Both the position numbers and the translations under genes were made by a program. A stretch of DNA of 64,000 nt. It comes from Paraburkholderia phenazinium. Its GTDB lineage: Bacteria; Pseudomonadota; Gammaproteobacteria; Burkholderiales; Burkholderiaceae. The notes under the pieces are model-generated. The model had not been told where the DNA came from, searched no databases, and worked only from the letters and a program-made list of their open reading frames with translations. Shown here one piece after another: positions 26,024 to 34,727 of this stretch (positions are counted from its first letter, which is position 1; every line of letters begins with the position of its first letter). Where the stretch lies: positions 2,790,001 to 2,854,000 of the forward strand of contig NZ_FSRM01000002.1 in assembly GCF_900141745.1 (NCBI RefSeq). Reading direction: 5' to 3'.

Positions 26024-27139
26024 ATGCGCCCTAATGCGAGTTCTGCCCGGCTGATGCTTGGGGTGCTGCCTGCGTTGCCGACCCTGTGCGCGCTGGTGGG
26101 CACGCTTTTGCTGTTCTGGCTGTTTCTGCTGGTGCAGGGCGCGCCGGCGCTCGATGCGATCGGGCTGATTTTCCAGGGCGCATTCGGTTCGTCGTTCGCA
26201 TGGCAAAGCACCTTGCTGCGCGCGTCACCGCTGATGTTGACCGCGCTGTGCGTCGCTTTGCCAGCACAGGTCGGGTTGATCGTGATCGGCGGCGAGGGTG
26301 CGCTTGCGCTCGGCGGTCTCGCCGCCGCGGTGGTGCCGCAGTGTTTGCCTGCCGGTACACCGTGGCTCATCGCAACGCCTTTGATGGCGGTAGCGGGAAT
26401 GCTCGCGGGGGGCATCTGGATCGGAGTTGTGGGTGCGTTGCGGCAATGGCGCGGCGTCAACGAGACGATCAGCAGCCTGTTGATGTCGTACATCGCGATT
26501 GCGCTATTCAAGCATTTGGTCGAAGGACCGTTGCGCGATCCCGCGAGTCTGAACAAGCCCTCGACGCTGCCCGTGCCCGACCCAATGACGATCGGCTCGC
26601 TGCCGGGACTCGAAGTGCACTGGGGTTTGCTGTGGGGCGTGGTGGCCTGTATTGCCGCGTGGGTGTTCGTCAAGCACAGCACCAAGGGCTTCGCGATGCG
26701 CGTGGTGGGCGGCAGCAACCGCGCGGCCCGTCTGGTCGGTTTGCCGGTCGGCATGCTGGCGCTGGCGGCCTGTTCGATGGGTGGCGCCGCAGCGGGTCTT
26801 GCCGGCATGTTCGAAGTGGCCGCCGTGCAGGGCAGCGCGAACGCATCGTTGCTGGCGGGTTACGGCTACAGCGGCATTCTCGTCGCTTTCGCCGCGCGTC
26901 AGAACCCGCTGGCCATCGTGTTGTGCGCGGTGCTGATCGGTGGGATCGAAGCGAGCGGCAGTCTGCTGCAACGTCGCCTCGATCTGCCCGATGCGACCAC
27001 GCTCGTTTTGCAGGGGTTGCTGTTTGCCAACCTGCTGGCATGGGAAGCGTTAGGCGGCCGTATTGTTGCCTGGCGCGTGAAACTGCAGGCGCTCGCGGTG
27101 ACCGAAGTGCCGGTGCAACTGGAGAAGACTCATGCCTGA
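26024..27139 (+). CDS. ABC transporter permease (BMP-type, first subunit)
   Basis: A 371-residue inner-membrane permease of the branched-chain/nucleoside (YufP-like) type, with 8-10 hydrophobic helices. GGEGALALGGLAAA, ETISSLLMSYIA and GGSNRAARLVGLPVG are the conserved family segments, the last being the coupling loop to the ATPase. AAGGAG precedes the ATG at good spacing. The end overlaps the second permease by eight bases. The two form the heteromeric channel of the uptake system served by the binding protein upstream and the double ATPase downstream. Confidence 0.9.
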   Translation: MRPNASSARLMLGVLPALPTLCALVGTLLLFWLFLLVQGAPALDAIGLIFQGAFGSSFAWQSTLLRASPLMLTALCVALPAQVGLIVIGGEGALALGGLAAAVVPQCLPAGTPWLIATPLMAVAGMLAGGIWIGVVGALRQWRGVNETISSLLMSYIAIALFKHLVEGPLRDPASLNKPSTLPVPDPMTIGSLPGLEVHWGLLWGVVACIAAWVFVKHSTKGFAMRVVGGSNRAARLVGLPVGMLALAACSMGGAAAGLAGMFEVAAVQGSANASLLAGYGYSGILVAFAARQNPLAIVLCAVLIGGIEASGSLLQRRLDLPDATTLVLQGLLFANLLAWEALGGRIVAWRVKLQALAVTEVPVQLEKTHA

Positions 27140-28058
27140 TATGCACTCGCCTGTGATGGTTCTGCTGCTCTCGTTGCTGGCCGGTGCGATTCGCGTGAGC
27201 ACGCCGTATCTGTTCGTGAGTCTCGGCGAATGCCTGACGGAGAAGGGCGGCCGGGTGAATCTCGGTCTCGAGGGTATTCTCGTCTCCGGCGCGATGAGCG
27301 GCTACGCCGCTTCGTATCTGACCGGCTCGCCTTGGCTCGGTGTGCTGGCCGCAGGCGTCGTAGGGCTGCTATTCGGATGTCTGCACGGTCTCGTGTGCTC
27401 GTTGCCGCGCGTCTCCGATATCGCCTTCGGCATTGCTCTGATGCTGCTCGGTACCGGCCTCGCGTTCTATCTCGGCAAGCCCTTTATCCAGCCGCAGGCG
27501 CCGATGCTGCCGTCGATCGATCTCGGCAGTTGGGCCGTCTCGCCGCAACTTCATAACGCGCTGCATATCAATCCGCTGTTCGTGATCGGCATCGTGCTGG
27601 CGTTTCTGCTGCAGTGGGGTCTGCGCAGCACGCGCTGGGGCATGACGCTGCGCCTCGTCGGCGATCACGCCGAGACGGCACGCGCGATGGGTTATCCGCT
27701 CACGCGTATCCGGATTGCAGCCACCGCAATCGGCGGCTTTTTCGCGGGCGTCGGCGGGGCTTACCTCTCGCTCGTCTATCCAGGCAGCTGGAACGAGGGG
27801 CTCTCGAGCGGTCAGGGCCTGATGGCCGTCGCACTGGTGATCTTCGCGCGCTGGCAGCCGTTGCGATGCCTCGTCGCAGCGCTGCTGTTCGGTGCGGCGG
27901 GTGCGCTCGGGCCCGCGTTGCAGGGCATTGGCGTGACGAGCGGTTACTACCTCTATAACGCCGCACCGTATGTACTGACGCTCGTGATCATGATCATCAA
28001 TTGCCGTCCCGATCGAACACTGGCCGGCGCACCCGGCGAACTGAGCCTGACGCGCTGA
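27132..28058 (+). CDS. ABC transporter permease (BMP-type, second subunit)
   Basis: A 308-residue permease of the YufQ-like type. The N-terminal helix and the family-typical [22 protein letters not shown] segment are followed by further helices and the coupling loop [22 protein letters not shown]. Its start overlaps the first permease gene by eight bases, with GGAGA inside that gene serving as Shine-Dalgarno, so stoichiometric translation is likely. Role: inner-membrane half-channel of the operon's uptake system. Confidence 0.9.
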   Translation: MPDMHSPVMVLLLSLLAGAIRVSTPYLFVSLGECLTEKGGRVNLGLEGILVSGAMSGYAASYLTGSPWLGVLAAGVVGLLFGCLHGLVCSLPRVSDIAFGIALMLLGTGLAFYLGKPFIQPQAPMLPSIDLGSWAVSPQLHNALHINPLFVIGIVLAFLLQWGLRSTRWGMTLRLVGDHAETARAMGYPLTRIRIAATAIGGFFAGVGGAYLSLVYPGSWNEGLSSGQGLMAVALVIFARWQPLRCLVAALLFGAAGALGPALQGIGVTSGYYLYNAAPYVLTLVIMIINCRPDRTLAGAPGELSLTR

Positions 28059-28131
28059 TGTGCTGACGCGTGCACGTGTTCGCGCTTTCACGCATAGCGC
28101 CTGTCGATGCCAACCTGAAGAGACCACCACC

Positions 28132-28824
28132 ATGACCCGATTCATCGATGCGAAGCCTTACCCCTGGCCCTACGACGGCGACCTGCGTCCCGAGAATACG
28201 GCGCTGGTGATCATCGACATGCAGACGGATTTCTGCGGCCACGGCGGCTACGTCGACAAGATGGGCTACGACCTCTCGCTCACGCGTGCCCCGATCGAGC
28301 CGATCAGCAGGGTGCTCGCACTGATGCGCGAGCAGGGCTTCACGATCATTCACACGCGTGAAGGTCACCGCCCGGACCTGTCCGATCTGCCGGCCAACAA
28401 ACGTTGGCGCAGCCGCCGCGCAGGCACGGACGGCGTGGGTATCGGCGACGACGGTCCGTGCGGCCGCATTCTGGTGCGCGGCGAACCGGGCTGGGAAATC
28501 ATCGACGAACTCGCGCCGTATCCCGGCGAGATCATCATCGACAAGCCCGGCAAGGGCTCGTTCTGCGCGACCGATCTCGAACTGATCCTGCGTACGCGCG
28601 GCATTGCCAATCTGGTGCTGACCGGCATCACCACCGATGTCTGCGTCCACACGACGATGCGCGAAGCGAACGATCGCGGCTTCGAATGCACGGTGCTGGC
28701 GGACTGCTGCGGCGCGACCGACAAGGGCAATCACGACGCCGCGTTGCATATGATCACGATGCAGGGCGGCGTGTTCGGCACGGTGTCGGATTCGCACGCG
28801 CTGCTTGCCACACTCGGACGCTGA
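28132..28824 (+). CDS. biuH: Biuret hydrolase-like cysteine amidase
   Basis: A 230-residue isochorismatase-like hydrolase. The predicted triad is D29 (IIDMQTDF), K138 (IIDKPGKG) and C171 ([10 protein letters not shown]). Spacing matches the Asp36/Lys142/Cys175 triad that I recall for Rhizobium leguminosarum BiuH once a three-residue insertion is allowed for. The start [21 protein letters not shown] and the [16 protein letters not shown] stretch also resemble BiuH rather than RutB. It would hydrolyse biuret to allophanate and ammonia in the cytosol. ATG 28132 was chosen by this homology. It sits between the permease and ATPase genes of the uptake system. Confidence 0.8.
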   Translation: MTRFIDAKPYPWPYDGDLRPENTALVIIDMQTDFCGHGGYVDKMGYDLSLTRAPIEPISRVLALMREQGFTIIHTREGHRPDLSDLPANKRWRSRRAGTDGVGIGDDGPCGRILVRGEPGWEIIDELAPYPGEIIIDKPGKGSFCATDLELILRTRGIANLVLTGITTDVCVHTTMREANDRGFECTVLADCCGATDKGNHDAALHMITMQGGVFGTVSDSHALLATLGR

Positions 28825-28830
28825 CCGATC

Positions 28831-30453
28831 ATGTCGACTCCCGCTCCCTACAACCAGCCGCAAGACGCCGCCACGCACGCCCTGGGCGTCGAGGTGCTCG
28901 GCGCTTCAAAAACGTTCGGCACGTTTCGCGCGCTCGACAAGGTTTCCATCAAGGTTGCACCCGGCACGATCCACGCGTTGCTAGGCGAAAACGGCGCAGG
29001 CAAGAGCACGCTGGTGAAGGGACTCGTCGGCTATGGACTGCTCGACGAAGGACAGATCACCGCCGACGGTCGCGAAGCGAAAATCGCTTCGCCGCGCGAT
29101 GCACAGGCGCTCGGTATCGGCATGGTGTACCAGCATTTCACGCTGGCAACCGGCCTCTCGGTGGAAGAGAACCTGTTGCTGGCGCGTGGGCGTCTGTCCT
29201 GGCGGATCGACTGGAAGAGCGAACGCGCGGCCTTGACGGAGTTCATGAAGCGCATGCCATTCAGTTTGCCGCTCGAAGCGCCCGTCGCCGGACTCGCGGC
29301 CGGCGAGAAGCAGAAACTGGAAATTCTCAAACAACTGTATCTAAAGCAACGTTTCCTGATTCTCGACGAACCGACTTCGGTGCTCACGCCTCAGGAAGCA
29401 GACGAGGTGCTTGGCCTGATGCGCGATCTCACGTCACGCGGCGAACTGACCGTGCTGATGATCACGCATAAATTCCGCGAGGTAATGGCCTACGCCGACG
29501 ACGTCACCGTGTTACGCAAAGGTCGGCAGGTCGGCACGACGGCCGTCGCGCATACCGATCGCGACCAGCTTGCGAGCTGGATGATGGGCACAAGCTCGGC
29601 ACTGCAGACCGATTCTGCGGCGAAGGATTCACCGGTACTGGCGGAGATCCGTACCGAACGCCCAGCGCGCAAGCCGGTCGATCCTCACGCAGCGATCCGG
29701 CTGGAACTGCGCGATCTTTCGGTGCAGGACGATCGCGGCCATACCGCCGTGCGGCACGCCACGCTGGCAGTGCGTGCCGGCGAGATTCTCGGCCTCGCAG
29801 GGGTGTCGGGCAATGGCCAGAAAGAACTGGTCGAGGCACTGGTCGGGCAGCGCCGTCCGGTAGAAGGCGAGATGCAGATTGCCGGTGCGCCGTATCAAGC
29901 CACTCGCGAACAGATGACTACACGACGTGTGTTTGCGATTCCCGAAGAGCCGCTCCGGAACGCCTGCGTTGCCGGGATGAGCGTGGCGGAAAACCTCGCC
30001 TTGCGCGACTTCGACCGCGCGCCCGTGTGCCGCAGCGGCTGGCGCCTCGATCGTCGGGCGATGCGCGAGCGGGCCACACAACTGATCCGCGATTTCAACG
30101 TAAAGCCTCCTGTGCCTGAGCGGATGATCGGCACGCTATCGGGCGGCAATGTGCAGCGCGCCGTGCTGGCACGCGAGCTGGGACAACCGGTAGATGTGCT
30201 GATTGTCGCGAACCCGGTGTTTGGCCTCGACTTCGCGTCGGTGGCCGATATCCACGCGAGACTGATCGCCGCGCGCGATGCCGGTGCAGCCGTGCTGCTG
30301 GTCAGCGAAGACCTCGATGAACTGCTGGAACTGGCTGACCGCATCGTCGTGATGGCGGAGGGCCGGCTGGTCTACGAAACGCCGGCAGCGAGCGCTGAGC
30401 GCGCGGTGCTTGGGCAGCACATGGCGGGACATACAGAGGAAGCAGTGCTTTAG
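28831..30453 (+). CDS. ABC transporter double ATPase (BMP-type)
   Basis: A 540-residue protein with two fused nucleotide-binding domains. The first has Walker A GENGAGKST (52-60), signature LAAGEKQKLEIL and Walker B LILDEPTSVLTP. The second has a degenerate P-loop GVSGNGQKELV, signature LSGGNVQRAVLAREL and Walker B position VLIVANPVFGLD, where the usual Asp-Glu is lost. One catalytically weak half is normal for the sugar/nucleoside class. It starts six nt after the biuret-hydrolase-like gene and powers the two permeases of this operon. Confidence 0.91.
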   Translation: MSTPAPYNQPQDAATHALGVEVLGASKTFGTFRALDKVSIKVAPGTIHALLGENGAGKSTLVKGLVGYGLLDEGQITADGREAKIASPRDAQALGIGMVYQHFTLATGLSVEENLLLARGRLSWRIDWKSERAALTEFMKRMPFSLPLEAPVAGLAAGEKQKLEILKQLYLKQRFLILDEPTSVLTPQEADEVLGLMRDLTSRGELTVLMITHKFREVMAYADDVTVLRKGRQVGTTAVAHTDRDQLASWMMGTSSALQTDSAAKDSPVLAEIRTERPARKPVDPHAAIRLELRDLSVQDDRGHTAVRHATLAVRAGEILGLAGVSGNGQKELVEALVGQRRPVEGEMQIAGAPYQATREQMTTRRVFAIPEEPLRNACVAGMSVAENLALRDFDRAPVCRSGWRLDRRAMRERATQLIRDFNVKPPVPERMIGTLSGGNVQRAVLARELGQPVDVLIVANPVFGLDFASVADIHARLIAARDAGAAVLLVSEDLDELLELADRIVVMAEGRLVYETPAASAERAVLGQHMAGHTEEAVL

Positions 30454-30556
30454 GACACGTGCAGGGATGAGCGTTCCAGGACCGAATAAAAACGGGGGCA
30501 GTGGCGGGTGACTGCATGCCAATGGCAAGCAGGGCAGGGATAGAGGACCGGTGACG

Positions 30557-30578
30557 GCGGGCGGCGCAAGCCGCCCGC
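30557..30578 (+). promoter_or_regulatory. GNRA-capped GC hairpin inside the operon
   Basis: GCGGGCGGC (30557-30565) and GCCGCCCGC (30570-30578) form a perfect 9-bp stem closed by the tetraloop GCAA, a GNRA fold. No T-run follows, so it is not a standard terminator. It lies in the only long gap (159 nt) of the operon, between the ATPase and the second amidase, where it could protect or process the mRNA. Confidence 0.6.
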
Positions 30579-30588
30579 ACGTTATAAC

Positions 30589-30612
30589 AAGGCTTAAACC
30601 AAGGTTTAAACC
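30589..30612 (+). repeat. Tandem 12-nt direct repeat at translation start
   Basis: AAGGCTTAAACC (30589-30600) and AAGGTTTAAACC (30601-30612) are adjacent copies with one difference, ending exactly before ATG 30613. The second contains the palindrome GGTTTAAACC. Each begins with AAGG, and the second AAGG is eight nt from the ATG and acts as Shine-Dalgarno. GTTATAAC (30581-30588) just before is another palindrome. Confidence 0.7.
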
Positions 30613-31275
30613 ATGAGCAGCGAAGTTCAGGCTTTACCCTCGCCGTTTGTTTTCGAGCCGCGTCACACCGCGCTCGTGATCATCGACATGCAGCGCGATT
30701 TCATCGAGCCTGGTGGCTTTGGCGAATCGCTTGGCAACGATGTCTCGTTGCTCGCCGAGATCGTTCCAACGGTCGCGGAGCTGTTGGCGCTCGCGCGCAA
30801 AGCCGGCTTGCTGGTGGTGCACACCCGCGAGTCGCATGCGCCGGATCTCTCCGATTGCCCGCCCGCGAAGCGCTTGCGCGGTGCGCCGCAGATGCGCATC
30901 GGCGACCCCGGGCCGATGGGGAGGATTCTGGTGCGCGGCGAACCCGGCAATGCGATCGTCGACGCGCTCGCGCCGCTCGCAGACGAACTCGTCATCGACA
31001 AGCCCGGCAAGGGCGCATTTTATGCAACGCCGTTGAGCGGCGAGCTGAATGCGCGCAGTATTACGCATTTGCTGTTCGCCGGCGTAACGACCGAAGTCTG
31101 CGTACAAACTTCGATGCGCGAAGCGAACGACCGTGGCTACGAATGTCTGTTGATCGAAGACGCGACCGCGAGCTACTTTCCCGCATTCAAGCAGGCGAGC
31201 CTCGAAATGATCCGCTCGCAGGGAGGCATTGTGGGCTGGACCGCGCCGCTCGCGGCATTAAAAGAGGGACTGTGA
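30613..31275 (+). CDS. Second isochorismatase-family amidase, triuret hydrolase candidate
   Basis: A 220-residue cysteine hydrolase related to the biuret-hydrolase-like gene 1.8 kb upstream. The predicted triad is D25 (IIDMQRDF), K130 (VIDKPGKG) and C163 ([10 protein letters not shown]). It keeps [14 protein letters not shown] and [10 protein letters not shown] but lacks the PYPWPYDG start and has EPGGFG where the paralogue has GHGGYVD, so the substrate pocket differs. Published triuret hydrolases belong to this superfamily and occur beside biuret hydrolase, which makes triuret to carboxybiuret a reasonable inference. Ureidoacrylate or another ureide cannot be excluded. Confidence 0.68.
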   Translation: MSSEVQALPSPFVFEPRHTALVIIDMQRDFIEPGGFGESLGNDVSLLAEIVPTVAELLALARKAGLLVVHTRESHAPDLSDCPPAKRLRGAPQMRIGDPGPMGRILVRGEPGNAIVDALAPLADELVIDKPGKGAFYATPLSGELNARSITHLLFAGVTTEVCVQTSMREANDRGYECLLIEDATASYFPAFKQASLEMIRSQGGIVGWTAPLAALKEGL

Positions 31276-31277
31276 GG

Positions 31278-31676
31278 ATGGAAGTCAACAAGCCGGAGAT
31301 CGTCGCCGAAGTGACAGCGGCCTTCGTCGAATACGAACGGGCGCTGGTCGACAACGACGTCGAAGCAATGAACGCGCTGTTCTGGCACACGCCTGAAACC
31401 GTGCGATACGGAATCGCCGAAGTCCAGCACGGCGGTGAAGCGATTCGTGCGTGGCGCGCGTCGTGCGCGCCGGTGCCACGTTCGCGGCGCCTGCATCGAA
31501 CCGTGGTGACCACGTTCGGCAACGATTACGCCACCGTCAGCACCGAGTTCACCAGCGACGCGACCCCGTTGCTCGGCCGCCAGATGCAGACCTGGGCACG
31601 CCTCGAGTCTGCGGCGCAGGCGCACCAGGGTTGGAAAATCGTCGCAGCCCATGTCAGTCTGATCGCAATGCCTTGA
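31278..31676 (+). CDS. AtzH/HpxZ-like DUF3225 protein
   Basis: A 132-residue SnoaL/NTF2-fold protein of DUF3225. Visible family segments are the helical start VAEVTAAFVEYERALVDND, LFWHTPETVRYGI, and RTVVTTFGNDYATVSTEF followed by a tail with HQGWKIVAAHVS. The family includes AtzH of the cyanuric-acid pathway, a decarboxylating amidohydrolase reported to act on 1,3-dicarboxyurea, and HpxZ beside oxalurate enzymes. Three nt separate it from the second amidase and GAGG precedes the ATG. Its presence strengthens the carboxylated-ureide reading of the operon. Confidence 0.82.
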   Translation: MEVNKPEIVAEVTAAFVEYERALVDNDVEAMNALFWHTPETVRYGIAEVQHGGEAIRAWRASCAPVPRSRRLHRTVVTTFGNDYATVSTEFTSDATPLLGRQMQTWARLESAAQAHQGWKIVAAHVSLIAMP

Positions 31677-31677
31677 T

Positions 31678-32439
31678 ATGAGCGAAAACGCAGCTGCAAA
31701 CGTAATCGGAAGCGGTGCAACGGGTGGCACCGCAAGCCCCTCGCCAAATGCACCGAACGCTCCGAACGCGCTGGCCGAGCAGGTGTATCAGCAACTGAAG
31801 AGCGACATCTTCAGCTTCCGGCTTTTTCCCGGCGACCGCTTCTCCGAGAGCGACATCGCGCAACACTACGGCGTCTCGCGCACGCCGATGCGCGACGGCC
31901 TGTTTCGCCTGCAGCGCGAGGGGTATCTGGAAGTGGGGTTCCGGCGCGGCTGGAAAGTCTCGGAGATCAACTTCGAGCAACTGGACCAGCTCTACGATCT
32001 GCGCATCGTGCTCGAACTGGCTTCGCTCGAGCGTCTTACCTCGGGCAATGCACCGCATGAGTCGATCGATCCGCTCAAGGCCGTCTGGTGCGTCGAAACC
32101 GAGGCGCGCGAGAGCGATCCCGTCACCATGTTCGGCATGGATGAAAACTTCCACCGGCAGCTCGTCGCCGCGACCGGCAATCGGGAGATGCTTCGCGTCC
32201 ACAACGAGGTGACCGAGCGCATCCGCATCGTGCGGCGGCTCGATTTTCTGAAGCCGCATCGCACCAGTGCGACCTACGACGAGCACTCGACGATGCTGCA
32301 CCTGATCGAACGCAACCGCCTGCCCGAAGCCAGCATTCTGCTGCGTGCGCACATCACGCAAAGCAAACTCGAAGTGCGCAAGATTACGTTGTCGATGCTT
32401 GCCGCCGCGCGCGACCAGAAACTGCCGTTTGTGTCCTAG
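31678..32439 (+). CDS. GntR family regulator, FCD subfamily
   Basis: A 253-residue regulator. The N-terminal winged helix at about 35-105 includes QVYQQLKSDIFSF and ESDIAQHYGVSRTPMRDGLFRLQREGYL. The C-terminal FCD effector domain carries the metal-binding Asp/His pattern in MDENFHRQL, DEHSTM and LRAHI. FCD regulators bind small carboxylates and bind short dyads as dimers. It starts one nt after the DUF3225 stop and closes the operon, so it probably controls transcription from the 34-bp dyad before the first gene. The first 30 residues are a low-complexity Ala/Asn/Pro extension. Confidence 0.9.
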   Translation: MSENAAANVIGSGATGGTASPSPNAPNAPNALAEQVYQQLKSDIFSFRLFPGDRFSESDIAQHYGVSRTPMRDGLFRLQREGYLEVGFRRGWKVSEINFEQLDQLYDLRIVLELASLERLTSGNAPHESIDPLKAVWCVETEARESDPVTMFGMDENFHRQLVAATGNREMLRVHNEVTERIRIVRRLDFLKPHRTSATYDEHSTMLHLIERNRLPEASILLRAHITQSKLEVRKITLSMLAAARDQKLPFVS

Positions 32440-32740
32440 CCCAAGCAACGATCTCACCGCGTAGCATGACGCGCGCCGCGAACTTGCACCCGCAATGTGC
32501 GAATTCAGGTCGATCATGCTGGAACATGGCGGACATCGACTAATTCGCGCGGCCTTTGGGGCGCAGCGAAAGCAAATGGGTTTGCTACACTGCGATTGGG
32601 TTTTGCAGTACCCGCGACGCAACTTCTCCCCGCAAGACTACGCGTGCCGCTGTGTTTCCAAAGATGTTAAGCGAAGCGCTCATTGACGCTCCCTGAATCG
32701 ACCCGACGCAATACTCCCGAGAATGTCCCGGAGGTGATTC
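32440..32740. other. Intergenic region
   Basis: 301 nt between the GntR gene and the next exported protein. A TGC-TACACT extended -10-like element sits at 32583-32591 without a well-placed -35. A near-perfect Shine-Dalgarno GGAGGTGA (32730-32737) serves the gene at 32741. No other feature is seen. Confidence 0.4.
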
Positions 32741-33703
32741 ATGTCCACTACGTTTTCCGGTTTGTCGAAGACTCTCCGGTGGACGCTGATGTGCGGCGCT
32801 GCGGTGCTAGCTTTCGGCACGCACGCGCAGCGTCTGCTGGCCCAACCCTCGGCCGTTCCATCCGAGCTGCTCAGCGACGATGAACGGGTCGCTTTCTGTA
32901 CACAAATGCGACGCGCTTCCACACCGCAGGAACGCAGCGCGGTGACTGCGAGCATGCGCGATACGTTGACGCCGCGCGCCAAGGGGCAAGGGGTTGCATT
33001 GCCGTCGTGGCTGATCGAAGGACGGCCTGCCAGCGAAGGCGGCAGCATACCGGGGCTCAGCTGCGAACCCGGCACGCCGCGGCCGCGCGTACAGGCTGCT
33101 GCACCGGCACCTGCTCCCGTCCCGGCTCCTGCGACCGCGCGGGAAGTGCCTGAACGCAAAGCGCCGCTGCCGCGCGAACTGGCGACGCGTGAGCCTGTGC
33201 CACATGTACCGGCACCCACAACGCAGGAACCGGCCACACGTCCGATGCCGGTTCGCGAGCAGACCGTGGCGAACGTGCCGGGCGTCCCAGCAAGACCCAC
33301 GCTACCGGACGACGATGCGCCGGTGCGCAACGCCGTGCCGAGCGACATCCCCGTGGCGCACGACGACCACGGTGTCGCATACGTCACAGGCGGAGTGGGG
33401 CAGGATGAGGTTGCAGCGTTTCGCGGGCTGGCCTCCGGCTACAACATGCGCGCGACCTTTACGACCGGGTCGGGCGAGTATCTGTCGGGCGTCGCGGTGC
33501 AGGTGGCGAGATCCGATGGCACCGTCGTATTCAACGCCACATCGGATGGCCCTTATCTTTATGCGCGGCTCCCGCAGGGCCACTATCGGCTGGTTGCCAG
33601 CCTCGACGGCGCGCAGCGCAGTCGCGATCTATATGTGCCCGCCCGAGGGGGCGTGAAACTGAACCTCGTCTGGCCGCTGCTTCACTCGAACTCAGTGAAC
33701 TGA
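32741..33703 (+). CDS. Exported protein with proline-rich linker
   Basis: A 320-residue protein that I do not recognise. An N-terminal signal segment lies at about 11-35 (TLMCGAAVLAFGTHAQ). A small Cys-containing domain (about 40-110) includes LLSDDERVAFCTQM and PGLSCEPG. A Pro/Ala/Arg-rich disordered linker spans about 112-200. A C-terminal beta domain (about 215-315) resembles a carboxypeptidase-regulatory or SdrD-like sandwich, with LSGVAVQVARSDGTVVFNA and LPQGHYRLVASLDG. Periplasmic or surface location is likely. GGAGGTGA precedes the ATG. Role unknown. Confidence 0.7.
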   Translation: MSTTFSGLSKTLRWTLMCGAAVLAFGTHAQRLLAQPSAVPSELLSDDERVAFCTQMRRASTPQERSAVTASMRDTLTPRAKGQGVALPSWLIEGRPASEGGSIPGLSCEPGTPRPRVQAAAPAPAPVPAPATAREVPERKAPLPRELATREPVPHVPAPTTQEPATRPMPVREQTVANVPGVPARPTLPDDDAPVRNAVPSDIPVAHDDHGVAYVTGGVGQDEVAAFRGLASGYNMRATFTTGSGEYLSGVAVQVARSDGTVVFNATSDGPYLYARLPQGHYRLVASLDGAQRSRDLYVPARGGVKLNLVWPLLHSNSVN

Positions 33704-33716
33704 TGAGGCCCGTGCC

Positions 33717-33767
33717 GCTCGCGGAACACGCCGGTCGTTCAAACTCCGGCGTGTCGCGCCCGCGAGC
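33717..33767. terminator. Bidirectional terminator-like stem
   Basis: Two nested perfect stems: GCTCGCGG/CCGCGAGC (33717-33724, 33760-33767) and ACACGCCGG/CCGGCGTGT (33726-33734, 33746-33754), giving a 17-bp interrupted stem with an 11-nt loop. It fills the gap between two convergent genes, starting just after one stop and ending against the other, and TTAATT follows on the plus strand. A shared terminator is the simplest reading. Confidence 0.75.
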
Positions 33768-34055
33768 TTAATTGCCCCTGTAGACGGTGCGGTTGAGGGT
33801 CTTCATCTGACCGTCGGTTTCCGCCTGATACAAGTCCTGCTTCACCTCGGCACGGGTGAGGCCGGCGGGCGCGCCAGAGGCCACTTGTCCATTGGTATCC
33901 ATGCCGACGCCGCTATTCTGGTTGCTGTTGGCGTTGTCATTTCCCATGTTCGAAGTTGCGGCCGGTTGAGGCGCGTTCGGGGTGTCCTGCGCGAATACGG
34001 GCGCGGCGCAAGTCATGACGGATACGGCTGCTGCAATATAAGCGATTCGGATCAT
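33768..34055 (-). CDS. DUF4148-family exported protein
   Basis: A 95-residue secreted protein. A signal peptide ends at about 22 (CAAPVFAQDTP). A low-complexity Asn-rich stretch follows (NMGNDNANSNQNSG). The C-terminal LTRAEVKQDLYQAETDG is the DUF4148 signature common in Burkholderiales. Its role is unknown; several relatives respond to stress or plant contact, which is not evidence for this one. AAGGAGT precedes the chosen ATG at 34055. Confidence 0.83.
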   Translation of the reverse strand: MIRIAYIAAAVSVMTCAAPVFAQDTPNAPQPAATSNMGNDNANSNQNSGVGMDTNGQVASGAPAGLTRAEVKQDLYQAETDGQMKTLNRTVYRGN

Positions 34056-34451
34056 ATTCGACTCCTTGGTGAAAGGACGTTTGGATGGTCGGCTTTGTTT
34101 TCTGATGCGACGCCGATTCCGGTCTCCACAACGCCAGTTCAGTCTACGGCCGCAGCCGGGGCGCAACGCTGACGCGTCCATGACAAAACAGCCAGCAAAC
34201 GATTGCGGCCCAAGACGCTTCGTACGAGCGCCGGTCAGGACAATGCGCGTCGCATAACATGCCAGTCTTTCCCCGCAGTGACATCAAGTTGACCCCATGT
34301 TCCAGCAAAACTGACACTCACGGTCAAGCCTCGCGTCAATCTGCAGGCACACTGGCGGTCAAGCATCATGAGAGCAATCAAGGCAATGCAAGGCCATACA
34401 CGCACGCACCGACGGGCGAAGACCTTATTGATGGGAGTGCCCGGGGAAGCA
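34056..34451. other. Intergenic region with possible IS21-like terminal remnant
   Basis: 396 nt without a supported gene. Around 34278-34329 it carries sequence resembling the repeat-rich ends of IS21-family elements: on the minus strand GGGGTCAACTTGATGTCA, and two copies of CGGTCAAGC at 34321-34329 and 34356-34364. No transposase is present on either side. If correct, it is a scar of an old insertion or deletion. This is from pattern memory only. Confidence 0.3.
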
Positions 34452-34667
34452 ATGAATCACCACCAGCTCGAAAAAGATATCGAACATCTTGAACACCTGC
34501 TGCCGCGTATCGCCGCGCTGGACGGCGCCTTGCCGCTAAGCTACTGGCGCAGCCGGCTCGCCAGTGTGACGGTCGCGGCGCGCGTGCCGTCGCAGGTCAG
34601 CCGGGTCAAAAGACTGAACGACGCGCTGCTGGCGCTCGAAGCCCGCGAGAAGGATCCGGCACCGTAA
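34452..34667 (+). CDS. Small hypothetical protein
   Basis: A 71-residue cytosolic protein, helix-rich with two heptad-like stretches: HHQLEKDIEHLEHLLPRIAA at the start and SRVKRLNDALLALEARE at the end. It is preceded by GGGGA. The layout is consistent with a small DNA- or protein-binding helical hairpin, but I do not recognise the family. An upstream in-frame ATG at 34368 falls in the putative insertion-sequence remnant and is not preferred. Confidence 0.55.
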   Translation: MNHHQLEKDIEHLEHLLPRIAALDGALPLSYWRSRLASVTVAARVPSQVSRVKRLNDALLALEAREKDPAP

Positions 34668-34727
34668 TATTGGCTACGCAGGCATCGTTTATGCTGCGAT
34701 CCCGGTATTTACGGGAAAAAAATCGCC

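Noticed and set aside
30855..31277. Frame running into the DUF3225 gene from inside the second amidase gene
   Set aside because: The upstream part is out of frame with the amidase and rich in Arg; the DUF3225 fold begins at ATG 31278.
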